NCBI GenBank assembly: GCA_902785355.1 | Contig: CACZYF010000018.1 | Location: 1-33,753, forward strand | Direction: 5' to 3' | DNA from: an uncultured Ruminococcus sp. | Lineage (GTDB): Bacteria > Bacillota > Clostridia > Oscillospirales > Acutalibacteraceae | DNA length: 33,753 nucleotides | Shown: piece by piece, positions 6,819-14,741 of the stretch | Numbering within the stretch: position 1 is the stretch's first letter | How the letters are laid out: every line of letters starts with the position of its first letter | The notes under the pieces: generated by a model | The model's input: the letters and a program-made list of their open reading frames with translations, nothing else | What the model was told of the DNA's origin: nothing | Database searches by the model: none | Program-made: the position numbers and the translations under genes

Positions 6819-7700
6819 ATGAGCGCTAATTACAAGGGAAAATACGAGATCGTCACAGCCGACGACAATCTCCCGGGGAAGGTCACACTGTACGAGAAGG
6901 CAGGCAGGGATTGCTTCACCAACCGCCACTGGCATAAAAATCTGGAGATCGACTACATCGTACGCGGGTGCATGTGGACAAACATGAACGGCGTCGATAA
7001 GGATCTGTACGACGGCGACTATATGCTGATCAACAGTGAAGCCGTACACCAGACCTGCGGTAAGGATCCCGAGGATCGAGTCAAATATCTGGTAGTACTG
7101 TTCTCTTACAATTATATCAAAGCATACTTTCCCGACTTTGACCGTTACCGCCTGGATCCGGACAAAAATGAACAGGCGCGCGCACGAGTGCGCGATCTGC
7201 TCAAGGCGATCGTCTTTGAGATCGAAAATCCTTCGGAGTTCAGTAAGCTCAAGATCTCCTGTGCCATGTCACAGATTCTGATGCATCTGTTTACCAAATG
7301 CCGCGTCGAGCGCGAAACGCCTCTCAGGGATCAGCCCGAGGAAGGGAGTCCCGAGTATATCAACAAAGCCATCGATTATATCCGCACCAACTATCGCGAG
7401 CGCATCTCGCTGGAGGATATCAGCTCCTTCGTCGGTCTGACGCCGACCTACTTCTCGCGCTTCTTCAAGGCGAGCACACAAAAGACATTCAAGAATTACC
7501 TTAACCTCGTTCGTCTGGAAAATACCCTTATCGACATCCAGCAGAACGGCATGAGCGAGACCCGCGCCTCGCTGGAGAACGGTTTCCCGAGCGTAAAATC
7601 ATTTATTGCGGTATTCAAGAGCGTGTACAACTGTACCCCCAGCGAATACGTGAAGGTATATCAGGAAGAAGCCCCGATCGCAGAGATCCGCAAGCTCTAA
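6819..7700 (+). CDS. AraC/XylS-family transcription regulator
   Basis: The protein has 293 residues. Residues about 20-100 form a cupin-like sensor (NRHWHKNLEIDYIVRG, then GDYMLINSEAVHQ), the usual ligand-binding half. Residues about 182-280 are the AraC DNA-binding domain with two helix-turn-helix units; ISLEDISSFVGLTPTYFSRFFK and the GFPSVKSFIAVFKSVYNCTP signature segments are seen. The ligand is unknown; sugar or glycan sensing is common in the family. AAAGAAGG precedes the ATG by 6-7 bases. The gene is divergent from the ComEC-like/FkbM operon and is followed after 34 bp by the pyrophosphatase gene with no terminator, so it could regulate either. Autoregulation is only a possibility. Confidence 0.88.
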   Translation: MSANYKGKYEIVTADDNLPGKVTLYEKAGRDCFTNRHWHKNLEIDYIVRGCMWTNMNGVDKDLYDGDYMLINSEAVHQTCGKDPEDRVKYLVVLFSYNYIKAYFPDFDRYRLDPDKNEQARARVRDLLKAIVFEIENPSEFSKLKISCAMSQILMHLFTKCRVERETPLRDQPEEGSPEYINKAIDYIRTNYRERISLEDISSFVGLTPTYFSRFFKASTQKTFKNYLNLVRLENTLIDIQQNGMSETRASLENGFPSVKSFIAVFKSVYNCTPSEYVKVYQEEAPIAEIRKL

Positions 7701-7734
7701 CAGATAACTAACGACTAATAAAGGAATTTTCAGG

Positions 7735-9375
7735 ATGAAAGCTACTATTGTCATAGGACATAAGAATCCCGACACCGACTCTATCTGCTCCGCGATCTGT
7801 TACGCGGAGTTCAAGTGCCGTACTACAGGTGAGACGTATATTCCCTGCCGTGCGGGCGAGCTCAACGGCGAAACCCGTTATGTGCTGGAGCACTTCGGTG
7901 TTGACGAACCGGAGCTGATCGAATCGCTCGAGCCGACGCTTGCCGACGTACAGTACCGCGATACGCCGGGCATCGACGCTCAGCTCTCACTGAAGCGCGC
8001 ATGGGAGCATATGCGTGACCAGAACATCCAGACCGTTCCGATCCTGACCAAGCGCGGCAAGCTCAGGGGCATCGTCACTCTCGGAGACGAAGCGCGCTTC
8101 TACCTCGAGGATCAGGACGCCGATACGCTCTCGAAAGCCAAGACTCCCTACAGCAATATCGCCGATACTCTGCAGGGCGAAGTCGTAGTAGGCGACCCCG
8201 AAGCGCTGTTTACCAAAGGCAAGGTCGTTGTCGCAGCCGCGAACCCCGCCATGATGGAGGAGATCATCAGCGAGAACGATATGGTCATCGTCGGTAACCG
8301 TCGGGAGAGCCAGCTCTGTGCGCTGGAAGAGAAGGCAGGCTGTATGATCGTCTGCTTAGGCGCAAACGTCACGAAGGATATCTGCCGCCGCGCCGAAGAG
8401 TCGGGCTGTACCGTCATCACCTCGCCGCTCGACACCTACACCTGCGCCAAGCTCATCAATCAGGCTGTGCCCGTCGGTTATCTGATGAAGAAAGATAACA
8501 TCATCAGCTTCCTTCCGGATGATCTTGTCGCTGATGTCAAGACCACCGTATCCAAGCTGCGCATTCGCTACTTCCCTATTCTTACGGGAAATAATAAATA
8601 TGTCGGGATGATCTCTCAGCGTAACCTGCTCGATTTCGAGCGCCGTCAGGTCATCCTGGTCGACCATAACGAGAAGGGTCAGGCGGTGGACGGCATCCGC
8701 TCCGCATCGGTCGTAGAGGTCATCGACCATCACCGTATCGATCCTGTCGAGACCGTCAACCCCATCTACTTCCGCAACCAGCCGCTGGGCTGTACCGCTA
8801 CCATCATCGCCCTGATGTTCCGTGAAAAGCACATGGAGATCGAGCCCGTAACAGCGGGACTTCTATGTGCTGCGATCCTCTCGGATACGCTGATGTTCCG
8901 TTCGCCCACCTGTACGCCCACCGATCGCGAGCTTGCGCTCTCACTTGCAGACATCGCGGGGATCAACGCGGAGGAATTTGCAAAAGGAATGTTTAACGCA
9001 GGCTCGCGCCTCGGCAAGAAATCCCCCGACGAGATCTTCCACCTCGACTGCAAGAGCTTCAGTGCGGAGCAGGTGAAGCTGACCGTGTCGCAGGTCACCA
9101 GCGTCAGCCGCCGCGAACTCGACAAGGTTCGGGAGCGCCTGCTGCCGTATATGGAGGATCTGCTCCCGAACTCGGGTGCGGATATGCTCTTGCTGATGCT
9201 GACCGATATCATCGAAGAAAGCACCGAACTTATATTTGTTGGTCAGGGCGCCAAGGGCGTCGTTCAGGCGGCATTCGACGTCGAAGCCGGTCAGAACAGC
9301 GTCATGCTCGAGAAGGTCGTCAGCCGCAAGAAACAGGTCATCGCCCCGCTGATGGCGGCGATTGAGCGTATGTAA
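7735..9375 (+). CDS. ppaC: Manganese-dependent (family II) inorganic pyrophosphatase with CBS-DRTGG regulatory insert
   Basis: The protein has 546 residues, against about 310 for the simple form. The N-terminal DHH-family motifs are GHKNPDTDS (8-16), DHNE (310-313) and DHH (331-333). The C-terminal DHHA2 domain carries the substrate-binding SRKKQ near residue 530. Between the first motif and DHNE, residues about 70-300 hold two CBS half-sites (QTVPILTKRGKLRGIV; RYFPILTGNNKYVGMIS) flanking a DRTGG-like domain (about 140-245). This is the architecture of clostridial enzymes in which adenine nucleotides bound to the CBS domains tune pyrophosphate hydrolysis. AAAGGAA is 8 bases upstream of the ATG. 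It probably forms an operon with the next gene, 12 bp downstream. Confidence 0.93.
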   Translation: MKATIVIGHKNPDTDSICSAICYAEFKCRTTGETYIPCRAGELNGETRYVLEHFGVDEPELIESLEPTLADVQYRDTPGIDAQLSLKRAWEHMRDQNIQTVPILTKRGKLRGIVTLGDEARFYLEDQDADTLSKAKTPYSNIADTLQGEVVVGDPEALFTKGKVVVAAANPAMMEEIISENDMVIVGNRRESQLCALEEKAGCMIVCLGANVTKDICRRAEESGCTVITSPLDTYTCAKLINQAVPVGYLMKKDNIISFLPDDLVADVKTTVSKLRIRYFPILTGNNKYVGMISQRNLLDFERRQVILVDHNEKGQAVDGIRSASVVEVIDHHRIDPVETVNPIYFRNQPLGCTATIIALMFREKHMEIEPVTAGLLCAAILSDTLMFRSPTCTPTDRELALSLADIAGINAEEFAKGMFNAGSRLGKKSPDEIFHLDCKSFSAEQVKLTVSQVTSVSRRELDKVRERLLPYMEDLLPNSGADMLLLMLTDIIEESTELIFVGQGAKGVVQAAFDVEAGQNSVMLEKVVSRKKQVIAPLMAAIERM

Positions 9376-9387
9376 CGAGGCGTGAAG

Positions 9388-10017
9388 ATGTTTTGGAATA
9401 AAAAAAGGAAGCCGCTCAATAAGGCGCTTCTGGACGAATTGAACGCCTATATCGGCGCAAACTACACCGAGCCCGCCGCATTTCGGGCAGCTTATGCGCC
9501 AACGGCATGTCCTGCCCCGCCGAGGCACGACGGCTCGGCTTTCAAGAGCAGAGCACACAGCGCCGCTCCCTCAGCTCCGATGGTGCCGATGGCGGCACAG
9601 AAAGTATATGAACCCGATCAAGAGGCGATCGTCCTTAAAGACGGCGCCGTCGATGATCTTCGCGAAGCGGTCGGCAGGATCGACGAAAGCTTCAGCGAAA
9701 TGCTGCTGCGCCTGATCGACGAGCGCGGCATGACCGACGCAGAGTGCTACAAGCGAGCGCACGTCGACCGCAAGCTGTTCTCAAAGATCCGCTCTAATCC
9801 GCTCTATAAGCCCAGCAAGCCGACAGCGATCGCCTTTGCGATTGCGCTGAAACTCAATCTGAGCGAGACCGCCGATATGCTGATGAAAGCCGGCTACGCC
9901 CTGTCGCACAGCTCAAAATTCGACATCATCATCGAGTATTTCATCAAAAACAGACAGTACGACTTCTTCACCATCAACGAAGCGCTGTATGAATTCGATC
10001 AGCCTCTCCTCAACTGA
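9388..10017 (+). CDS. Uncharacterised protein with HTH-like C-terminal domain
   Basis: The protein has 209 residues. The N-terminal ~90 residues are basic, then Ala/Pro-rich and low in complexity. The C-terminal ~110 residues are compact and well formed: [20 protein letters not shown], then [31 protein letters not shown] and a helical tail ending FDQPLLN. The helix pattern resembles a lambda-repressor/XRE-like fold with a K-I-R recognition-type helix. I recall similar tails in many Firmicute proteins of unknown role, sometimes next to or fused with macro-domain proteins; this is memory, not a search result. The start is ATG 9388 with GAGG 7 bases upstream; GTG 9382 is too close to that site. 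Transcription probably comes through ppaC. Confidence 0.7.
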   Translation: MFWNKKRKPLNKALLDELNAYIGANYTEPAAFRAAYAPTACPAPPRHDGSAFKSRAHSAAPSAPMVPMAAQKVYEPDQEAIVLKDGAVDDLREAVGRIDESFSEMLLRLIDERGMTDAECYKRAHVDRKLFSKIRSNPLYKPSKPTAIAFAIALKLNLSETADMLMKAGYALSHSSKFDIIIEYFIKNRQYDFFTINEALYEFDQPLLN

Positions 10018-10028
10018 GCAGAATATTA

Positions 10029-10057
10029 TTGACATCACCGCTTTTAAGTGCTAAAAT
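10029..10057 (+). promoter_or_regulatory. Strong sigma-A promoter of ddh
   Basis: Consensus TTGACA (10029-10034), a 17-bp spacer, then TAAAAT (10052-10057). It is the best -35 box in the window. Confidence 0.82.
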
Positions 10058-10081
10058 AATAAAGTGTTTATTTGCTTTAAC

Positions 10082-10099
10082 CGTTTGCTTGTGCAAACG
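10082..10099 (+). other. Hairpin in the ddh leader
   Basis: CGTTTGC (10082-10088) pairs perfectly with GCAAACG (10093-10099) across TTGT. It lies between the promoter and the ribosome site in a leader of about 60 bases. It has no T-tract, so it is not a terminator; it may protect the mRNA or bind a regulator. Confidence 0.5.
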
Positions 10100-10126
10100 T
10101 GAAATATGGAATTTGGAGGTATATGT

Positions 10127-11107
10127 ATGAGTATTAAAATCGGAATCTTAGGTTACGGCAATCTAGGCAGAGGCGTCGAAGCGGCGATCAAGATGAACGC
10201 CGATATGGAGCTCGTCGCGGTCTACACCCGCCGCGCTCCCGAGAGCCTGAGAATCAACACACCCGGCGTACCGGTACGCTCCGTTACTGAGCTCGAAAAG
10301 GGTACAGAACCGATCGACGTACTGGTCATCTGCGGCGGCTCGGCTACCGATCTGCCTGAAATGACCCCGAAGTTCGCAGCGCTTTACAACGTTATCGACA
10401 GCTTCGACACCCACGCGCGCATCCCCGAGCATTTTGCGAATGTTGACGCAGCGGCTAAGAGCGCCGGCAAGATCGGCGTGATCTCATCCGGATGGGATCC
10501 GGGCATGTTCTCCCTCAACCGCGTGTATGCGAACGCGATCCTACCCTGCGGTCAGGCTTATACCTTCTGGGGCAAGGGCGTCAGCCAGGGTCACTCCGAC
10601 GCGGTTCGCCGTATCGAGGGCGTTGTTGACGCTCGTCAGTACACCATCCCCGTAGAAGCGGCGCTCGACGCGGTACGCAGCGGCTCGAATCCCGAGCTCA
10701 CCACCCGCCAGAAGCACACCCGCGAGTGTTTTGTCGTTGCCGAAGAAGGCGCCGACAAGGCGGCGATCGAGAATGCCATCAAGACCATGCCCAACTACTT
10801 TGATGAATACGACACCACCGTCCACTTCATCACCATGGAAGAGATGAAGCGCGATCACAGCGGTCTTCCCCACGGCGGCTCCGTCATCTACAGCGGCACC
10901 ACCAGCGAAGGTACCAAGCATGTCATCGAATACAGCCTCAAGCTCGACTCCAACCCAGAGTTCACCGGTTCTGTGCTGGCGGCATGCGCCAGAGCGGCTT
11001 ACCGCATGAACAGCGAGGGTATGACCGGCGCAAAAACCGTATTCGACATCGCTCCCGCGTACCTCTCCGCACAGAGCGGCGATGAGCTGAGAGCGCATTT
11101 CCTGTAA
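10127..11107 (+). CDS. ddh: meso-Diaminopimelate D-dehydrogenase
   Basis: The protein has 326 residues, the usual family length. It reductively aminates tetrahydrodipicolinate to meso-DAP with NADPH and ammonia, a one-step branch of the lysine and peptidoglycan pathway. The N-terminal Rossmann motif is IGILGYGNLGRGVE (5-18). Family landmarks include the VYTRRAPE cofactor region, SFDTHARIPEH, SSGWDPGMFSLNR, the substrate-side FWGKGVSQGHSDAVRRI segment and RQYTIPVE. The start is ATG 10127: GGAGG lies 7 bases upstream, whereas the in-frame ATG at 10106 has none. It is monocistronic, with its own promoter and a strong terminator at 11131-11161. The enzyme predicts meso-DAP in the wall. Confidence 0.94.
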   Translation: MSIKIGILGYGNLGRGVEAAIKMNADMELVAVYTRRAPESLRINTPGVPVRSVTELEKGTEPIDVLVICGGSATDLPEMTPKFAALYNVIDSFDTHARIPEHFANVDAAAKSAGKIGVISSGWDPGMFSLNRVYANAILPCGQAYTFWGKGVSQGHSDAVRRIEGVVDARQYTIPVEAALDAVRSGSNPELTTRQKHTRECFVVAEEGADKAAIENAIKTMPNYFDEYDTTVHFITMEEMKRDHSGLPHGGSVIYSGTTSEGTKHVIEYSLKLDSNPEFTGSVLAACARAAYRMNSEGMTGAKTVFDIAPAYLSAQSGDELRAHFL

Positions 11108-11130
11108 TTTCCATCATCAATCATAATCGG

Positions 11131-11161
11131 CACGCGCCATCGACCGATGGCGCGTGTTTTT
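11131..11161 (+). terminator. Terminator of ddh
   Basis: A perfect 12-bp GC-rich stem pairs CACGCGCCATCG (11131-11142) with CGATGGCGCGTG (11145-11156), followed by TTTTT. The nominal loop is 2 bases, so the innermost pairs probably open. Confidence 0.9.
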
Positions 11162-11171
11162 CATAAAGATG

Positions 11172-11200
11172 TTGCCTTTTATCGATTTAAGTGGTATGAT
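11172..11200 (+). promoter_or_regulatory. Sigma-A promoter of the CotH-dockerin gene
   Basis: TTGCCT (11172-11177), a 17-bp spacer, then TATGAT (11195-11200). It lies directly after the ddh terminator, so the gene is transcribed separately. Confidence 0.68.
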
Positions 11201-11243
11201 TAGATTTATTATAATAAAAATAATTAGCGAAATGAGGATGTTT

Positions 11244-12764
11244 ATGAAAAGGATCGTTTCCCTGCTCTTATGCCTTTCGATGCTCGCGTCAGTGGCGGTA
11301 TTCAATACGCTGAGCACCTCTGCCGAAGAGGTCGAAGAGTCCGCCGGACAGGTCTATCAGGTACCACAGATCACGGTCACTACCGAGAACGGCAACGGCC
11401 CCGCCCTGCTTAAGGAGGACGGCTACGTCAACGCGCACATCGTCATCACCGACGTCGACGGTTCGGTGCTGGAGGATGACGTGCAGTTCAAGGTACGCGG
11501 CAACACGACCGCGATGGGCAGCACCAAGAAAAAACCCTTCACCTTCAAATTTGCCAAGAAGAAAGAGGTCTTAGGCATGGGCAAGGGCAAGAAGTGGGCG
11601 CTGATCGCCGACGCATACGATCCCACCCTGCTGCGCAACTACACTGCGCTGCACCTCGCCTCCGATATGGGTCTGCCCTATGTTTCCAAGCAGCGGATCT
11701 CCGAGCTGTGGCTCGACGGCTCCTACCGCGGCACCTATACCGTGACCGTCCCTGTCCAGGCGGGCGCGGATCGCATCAATATCGACGATAATTACGACGA
11801 CAGCAACATCAAGGACTTCCTCGTGGAGATCGAGGCGACCCGCGTAGACGAGGGCACGACCTACTTTACCAGCAACGGTCTGCGCTTTGCGGCACAGGAG
11901 CCCGACGAGCCGGACGAGACCCAGCTCGCCTACATCCAAGCTACCATGGATGATATCACCGGCGCCATCATGAACGGTACGCGGGAGGAGATCGAAGCAA
12001 AGATTGATATGCCCTCCTTTGTCGCCTACTATGTCTTTAACGAATTTGTCAAGACGGTCGACCTCGACTTCAGCTCCGCGTTCTTCTTCTACAAGGACGG
12101 CAAGCTGTACGCAGGTCCTCCGTGGGACTACGACTTTGCTATGGCGGGCGGCAGCCCGACCGCGACTCCCGTCTATCGCAAGGCGGCGCTGACCGACGGG
12201 CCGTATGCCAACGACAAGCAGCTGTTCAAATACCTGTGCAAGCAGGATTGGTTCATGGAACAGGCGAATCAGGTCTATCAGGATAACTACTCCCATTTCT
12301 ACAACGTTGGCCGCGAGGGCGGCTTCCTGGATACGAACGCCGCAGAATACGCCGACGTCTTCAACCGAAACTACACCCAGACCGAGTGGAGGATCACTAC
12401 ACGGTGGATCAACTATGCGGGTCTCCGCCTCCCGACCTATCAGGAAAACCTCGATTTCCTCAAAAACTGGTGCAATGCGCGAATGCTGTGGATGACTGCT
12501 TATTTTAAACCGTTCAACGGCGAATACCTGATCGGGGACGCAGACGGTAACTCGGAAGTGGATATTATCGATGCAACGATCATCCAGCGAATCCAGGCGC
12601 TGTCTATGCCGGATGAGGATGGCATGATCAGTCTGAGAGGCGATATAGAGCTCGACGGACTGGACGTTACCGACGCAACATGGATCCAGAAGTACGACGC
12701 TATGATAGAGATTCCGTATCAGATCGGCGTACCGCGAACTTACGAAGAAAACAAAGATAATTAA
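11244..12764 (+). CDS. Secreted CotH-kinase-family protein with C-terminal dockerin
   Basis: The protein has 506 residues. Residues 1-27 are a signal peptide (MKRIVSLLLCLSMLASVAVF, cleavage near STSA). Residues about 55-420 match the CotH family: KVRGNTT (83-89) followed by KKKPFTFKF, then WALIADAYDPTLLRN (118-132), ELWLDGSYRGTY, and PPWDYDFAMAGG (292-303) with the metal-type D-x-D. Spore-coat CotH phosphorylates coat proteins; secreted dockerin-bearing relatives are common in Ruminococcus, but their substrates are unknown to me. Residues 431-496 form a type I dockerin: GDADGNSEVDIIDATIIQR, and a second repeat GDIELDGLDVTDATWIQK. The start is ATG 11244, with AGGA 5 bases upstream and the best signal peptide. 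It pairs functionally with the dockerin nuclease and the cohesin-like protein in this window. Confidence 0.88.
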   Translation: MKRIVSLLLCLSMLASVAVFNTLSTSAEEVEESAGQVYQVPQITVTTENGNGPALLKEDGYVNAHIVITDVDGSVLEDDVQFKVRGNTTAMGSTKKKPFTFKFAKKKEVLGMGKGKKWALIADAYDPTLLRNYTALHLASDMGLPYVSKQRISELWLDGSYRGTYTVTVPVQAGADRINIDDNYDDSNIKDFLVEIEATRVDEGTTYFTSNGLRFAAQEPDEPDETQLAYIQATMDDITGAIMNGTREEIEAKIDMPSFVAYYVFNEFVKTVDLDFSSAFFFYKDGKLYAGPPWDYDFAMAGGSPTATPVYRKAALTDGPYANDKQLFKYLCKQDWFMEQANQVYQDNYSHFYNVGREGGFLDTNAAEYADVFNRNYTQTEWRITTRWINYAGLRLPTYQENLDFLKNWCNARMLWMTAYFKPFNGEYLIGDADGNSEVDIIDATIIQRIQALSMPDEDGMISLRGDIELDGLDVTDATWIQKYDAMIEIPYQIGVPRTYEENKDN

Positions 12765-12774
12765 CAACAAGCTA

Positions 12775-12815
12775 AACGCTCCTCTGACGAATAATCTCGT
12801 TAGAGGAGCGTTTTC
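12775..12815 (+). terminator. Terminator of the CotH-dockerin gene
   Basis: AACGCTCCTCT pairs with AGAGGAGCGTT and the stem extends inward (GACGA with TCGTT) to about 16 bp with a short AT loop. The downstream tract is TTTTCTTA. It lies between convergent genes and may act in both directions. Confidence 0.85.
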
Positions 12816-12846
12816 TTACGGTCGGAAGCTTTATCTTCGGTACAGA

Positions 12847-13644
12847 TCAGCCGGCATTTGCAAACTGCTGATTCCACATCGGAACGCTATGAGGCAATGA
12901 TGCCGCACCGGTAACATACGGTTCGGTCTCGCTTGCGATCATCTGCATCTGTGCATAGAGCTGTTCAACCTCGGGCTTGATCTTCTTCTTTTCGATTTTG
13001 GTGGCGATCATATTTGCCATCAGCATAACGGGAACAACCAGCGCCAGCGCCAACGGAAGGATAGCGAACCCGAACAATCCAATCGTGCTGAAGGCAATCA
13101 AAAGAGCCAGTGCAGCTGGAATACAACAAAGAACATAAAACAGCGGCTTGCGTTTGTCAACGGATGCTTCCAGCTCAAGGATCTTGGCGGCGAGCGACGT
13201 AAACTGATCATAGTTCTGCTTTAAGATCGGGTAGTTGGGGTGATTCCTATCACGCTCGAAGGTCAACTTAACATAATGCTGCTTCTCGATAAAGGAGTAG
13301 GTGTGGCCGGTTCCCGCATAGGTGTTGCCGTAAACATGGGTGGTGGAGGTGTTGATCTCCTGGCTGCTTTTCAACGTCCAGCCCATCTGCTGATGCATGT
13401 TGATGGTGGTCTGCTCTCTGGAGGGATGCTCGGTAAAGGATATCGCCTCGGGTGAGGGAGCATAGTATCCGACGCTGCCCGCAATATTGTTCGGCGCATA
13501 CTGAGGCGTGTTGTACCCTGCTGCAAATGTATCAACAGGTGCATAGGTCTGATTGTTTACCGCAGGCTGCATCATCCGGGTACCGCAATAAGGGCATGCG
13601 TTGGTATTGTTGGTGATTTCTTTTCCGCAATTTTGACAAAACAT
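12847..13644 (-). CDS. Zinc-ribbon membrane protein of unknown function
   Basis: The protein has 265 residues. It begins with a zinc ribbon (Cys 3, 6, 17, 20: CQNCGKEI and CPYCG), then a Tyr/Pro/Asn-rich linker to about residue 65. A soluble region (about 66-160) contains TLKSSQEINTSTTHVYGNTY and HYVKLTFERDRNHPNYPIL. Two membrane spans follow (about 168-186 and 189-213), then a charged tail. The layout resembles the many zinc-ribbon envelope proteins of Firmicutes. The central region is not one I recognise. AAAGGAG lies 8 bases upstream of the ATG. No enzymatic motif was seen. It is probably monocistronic. Confidence 0.75.
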   Translation of the reverse strand: MFCQNCGKEITNNTNACPYCGTRMMQPAVNNQTYAPVDTFAAGYNTPQYAPNNIAGSVGYYAPSPEAISFTEHPSREQTTINMHQQMGWTLKSSQEINTSTTHVYGNTYAGTGHTYSFIEKQHYVKLTFERDRNHPNYPILKQNYDQFTSLAAKILELEASVDKRKPLFYVLCCIPAALALLIAFSTIGLFGFAILPLALALVVPVMLMANMIATKIEKKKIKPEVEQLYAQMQMIASETEPYVTGAASLPHSVPMWNQQFANAG

Positions 13645-13702
13645 AGTTTACTCTCCTTTGTTATAGATCAGCATCTCTTGATCATCAAGAAGCTTGCCAA
13701 GA

Positions 13703-13731
13703 ATATTTTTTCTTTTTTCGACGTCGTTCAA
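13703..13731 (-). promoter_or_regulatory. Possible promoter of the zinc-ribbon gene
   Basis: On the minus strand: TTGAAC (13726-13731), a 17-bp A-rich spacer, then AAATAT (13703-13708). The -10 box is weak. An inverted TCTTGA/TCAAGA hairpin lies in the leader around 13676-13690. Confidence 0.35.
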
Positions 13732-13784
13732 CTATATAGTGTCGGAAAAGCCGGAAACTGTTGCATCATTTTTTAAAAATTTTC

Positions 13785-13840
13785 AAAAAAATTAACAGCC
13801 CTTGAAAATGATACTTAGTATAACCTATCACGGGCTGTTA
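13785..13840 (-). terminator. Terminator of the asparaginase-like/permease operon
   Basis: Read on the minus strand, TAACAGCCC (complement of 13832-13840) pairs with GGGCTGTTA (complement of 13793-13801), followed by ATTTTTTTG. The 30-base loop can form an inner TGATA/TATCA stem. It lies 7 bp after the permease stop codon. Confidence 0.7.
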
Positions 13841-13847
13841 GAACCGT

Positions 13848-14741
13848 TTATTCAGCTTTTTTCTTTGAAAAGCGCACATTAATCAGCACAACCGAGAGAA
13901 ATACCAACGCAACGCCGAGATAACCGAACGGGAATGCGATCGGCTCGCGGAAGATGACCGCACCTACTATCGTCGCCACAACCGGCTCGACTGTCGCGAT
14001 GATGGACGCGGTGCTGGAGGCGATGTACTTAAGCCCCAGCGTATAGAACGTATAGGGTAAAACGCAGGATACCAGCGCAAACAATACCGCGTAACCGATA
14101 CTGCCTATATCGGCGGTAACAACTGCCCACACGGGGCGAACATCCGTCACGGCAACGGACACAACCGCAGCGAAAATGAAGGTATAGAGCGTCACGGTAA
14201 ACGGCTCATAGCCTCGGTTGAGCGCAAAGCGCGAGAAGATCGAGTACAGCGCGTAGCATACGCCCGAACCGAGTCCGAACAGGAAACCCGCGAGGGTAAC
14301 GGTCAGATTACCGCCGATCACCCCCGTCGTCATGGCGCAGCCGAGCACCGCGAGGATCAGCGAGATCACCTTCGGGATCGTCAGCTTCTCCTTGAAGAAG
14401 ATCAGAGAGAAGATCATGACGAACGCGGGCGCGGTATAGAGCAACACCGCCGCCACCGAAAGAGAACTCAGCTCAATCGAAGTAAAATAGCAGTAGGTAA
14501 ATATCCCGACACTGATCACGCCCGAGCCGAGGAAGATCCACAGATCGCGCAGCCTGATCTTGAACAGCTTTCGGTTATATATCAGTACAAAAAGCGAGAA
14601 GATCACCGCCGCGAGGACGATACGAATCACGACCGTCTGCATAGAGCTGAGCCCCAGCGCGTTGTAATGCCGTACAAAAATGCCGATGCAGCCCCACAGG
14701 ATGCCCGCGAGGAGCACCGGAATAAACGCGAGCTTTTTCAT
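13848..14741 (-). CDS. EamA/DMT-family permease
   Basis: The protein has 297 residues, with about ten predicted membrane spans arranged as two EamA repeats. The first opens VLLAGILWGCIGIFVRHY; the second opens LAGFLFGLGSGVCYALYSIFSR. The glycine-rich TASIIATVEPVVATIVGAVIF segment is typical. The family exports or imports small metabolites such as amino acids, nucleotides and sugars; the substrate is not predictable. The start is ATG 14741 with GGAGG 7 bases upstream; this ATG overlaps the stop of the upstream asparaginase-like gene (ATGA), so the two are translationally coupled. That coupling suggests a link to amino-acid metabolism, but this is inference only. A terminator follows. Confidence 0.88.
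   Translation of the reverse strand: MKKLAFIPVLLAGILWGCIGIFVRHYNALGLSSMQTVVIRIVLAAVIFSLFVLIYNRKLFKIRLRDLWIFLGSGVISVGIFTYCYFTSIELSSLSVAAVLLYTAPAFVMIFSLIFFKEKLTIPKVISLILAVLGCAMTTGVIGGNLTVTLAGFLFGLGSGVCYALYSIFSRFALNRGYEPFTVTLYTFIFAAVVSVAVTDVRPVWAVVTADIGSIGYAVLFALVSCVLPYTFYTLGLKYIASSTASIIATVEPVVATIVGAVIFREPIAFPFGYLGVALVFLSVVLINVRFSKKKAE

Noticed and set aside
13660-13688. TTGATG-17-TATAAC as a promoter of the zinc-ribbon gene
   Set aside because: The transcript would begin inside the ribosome site, leaving no usable leader.
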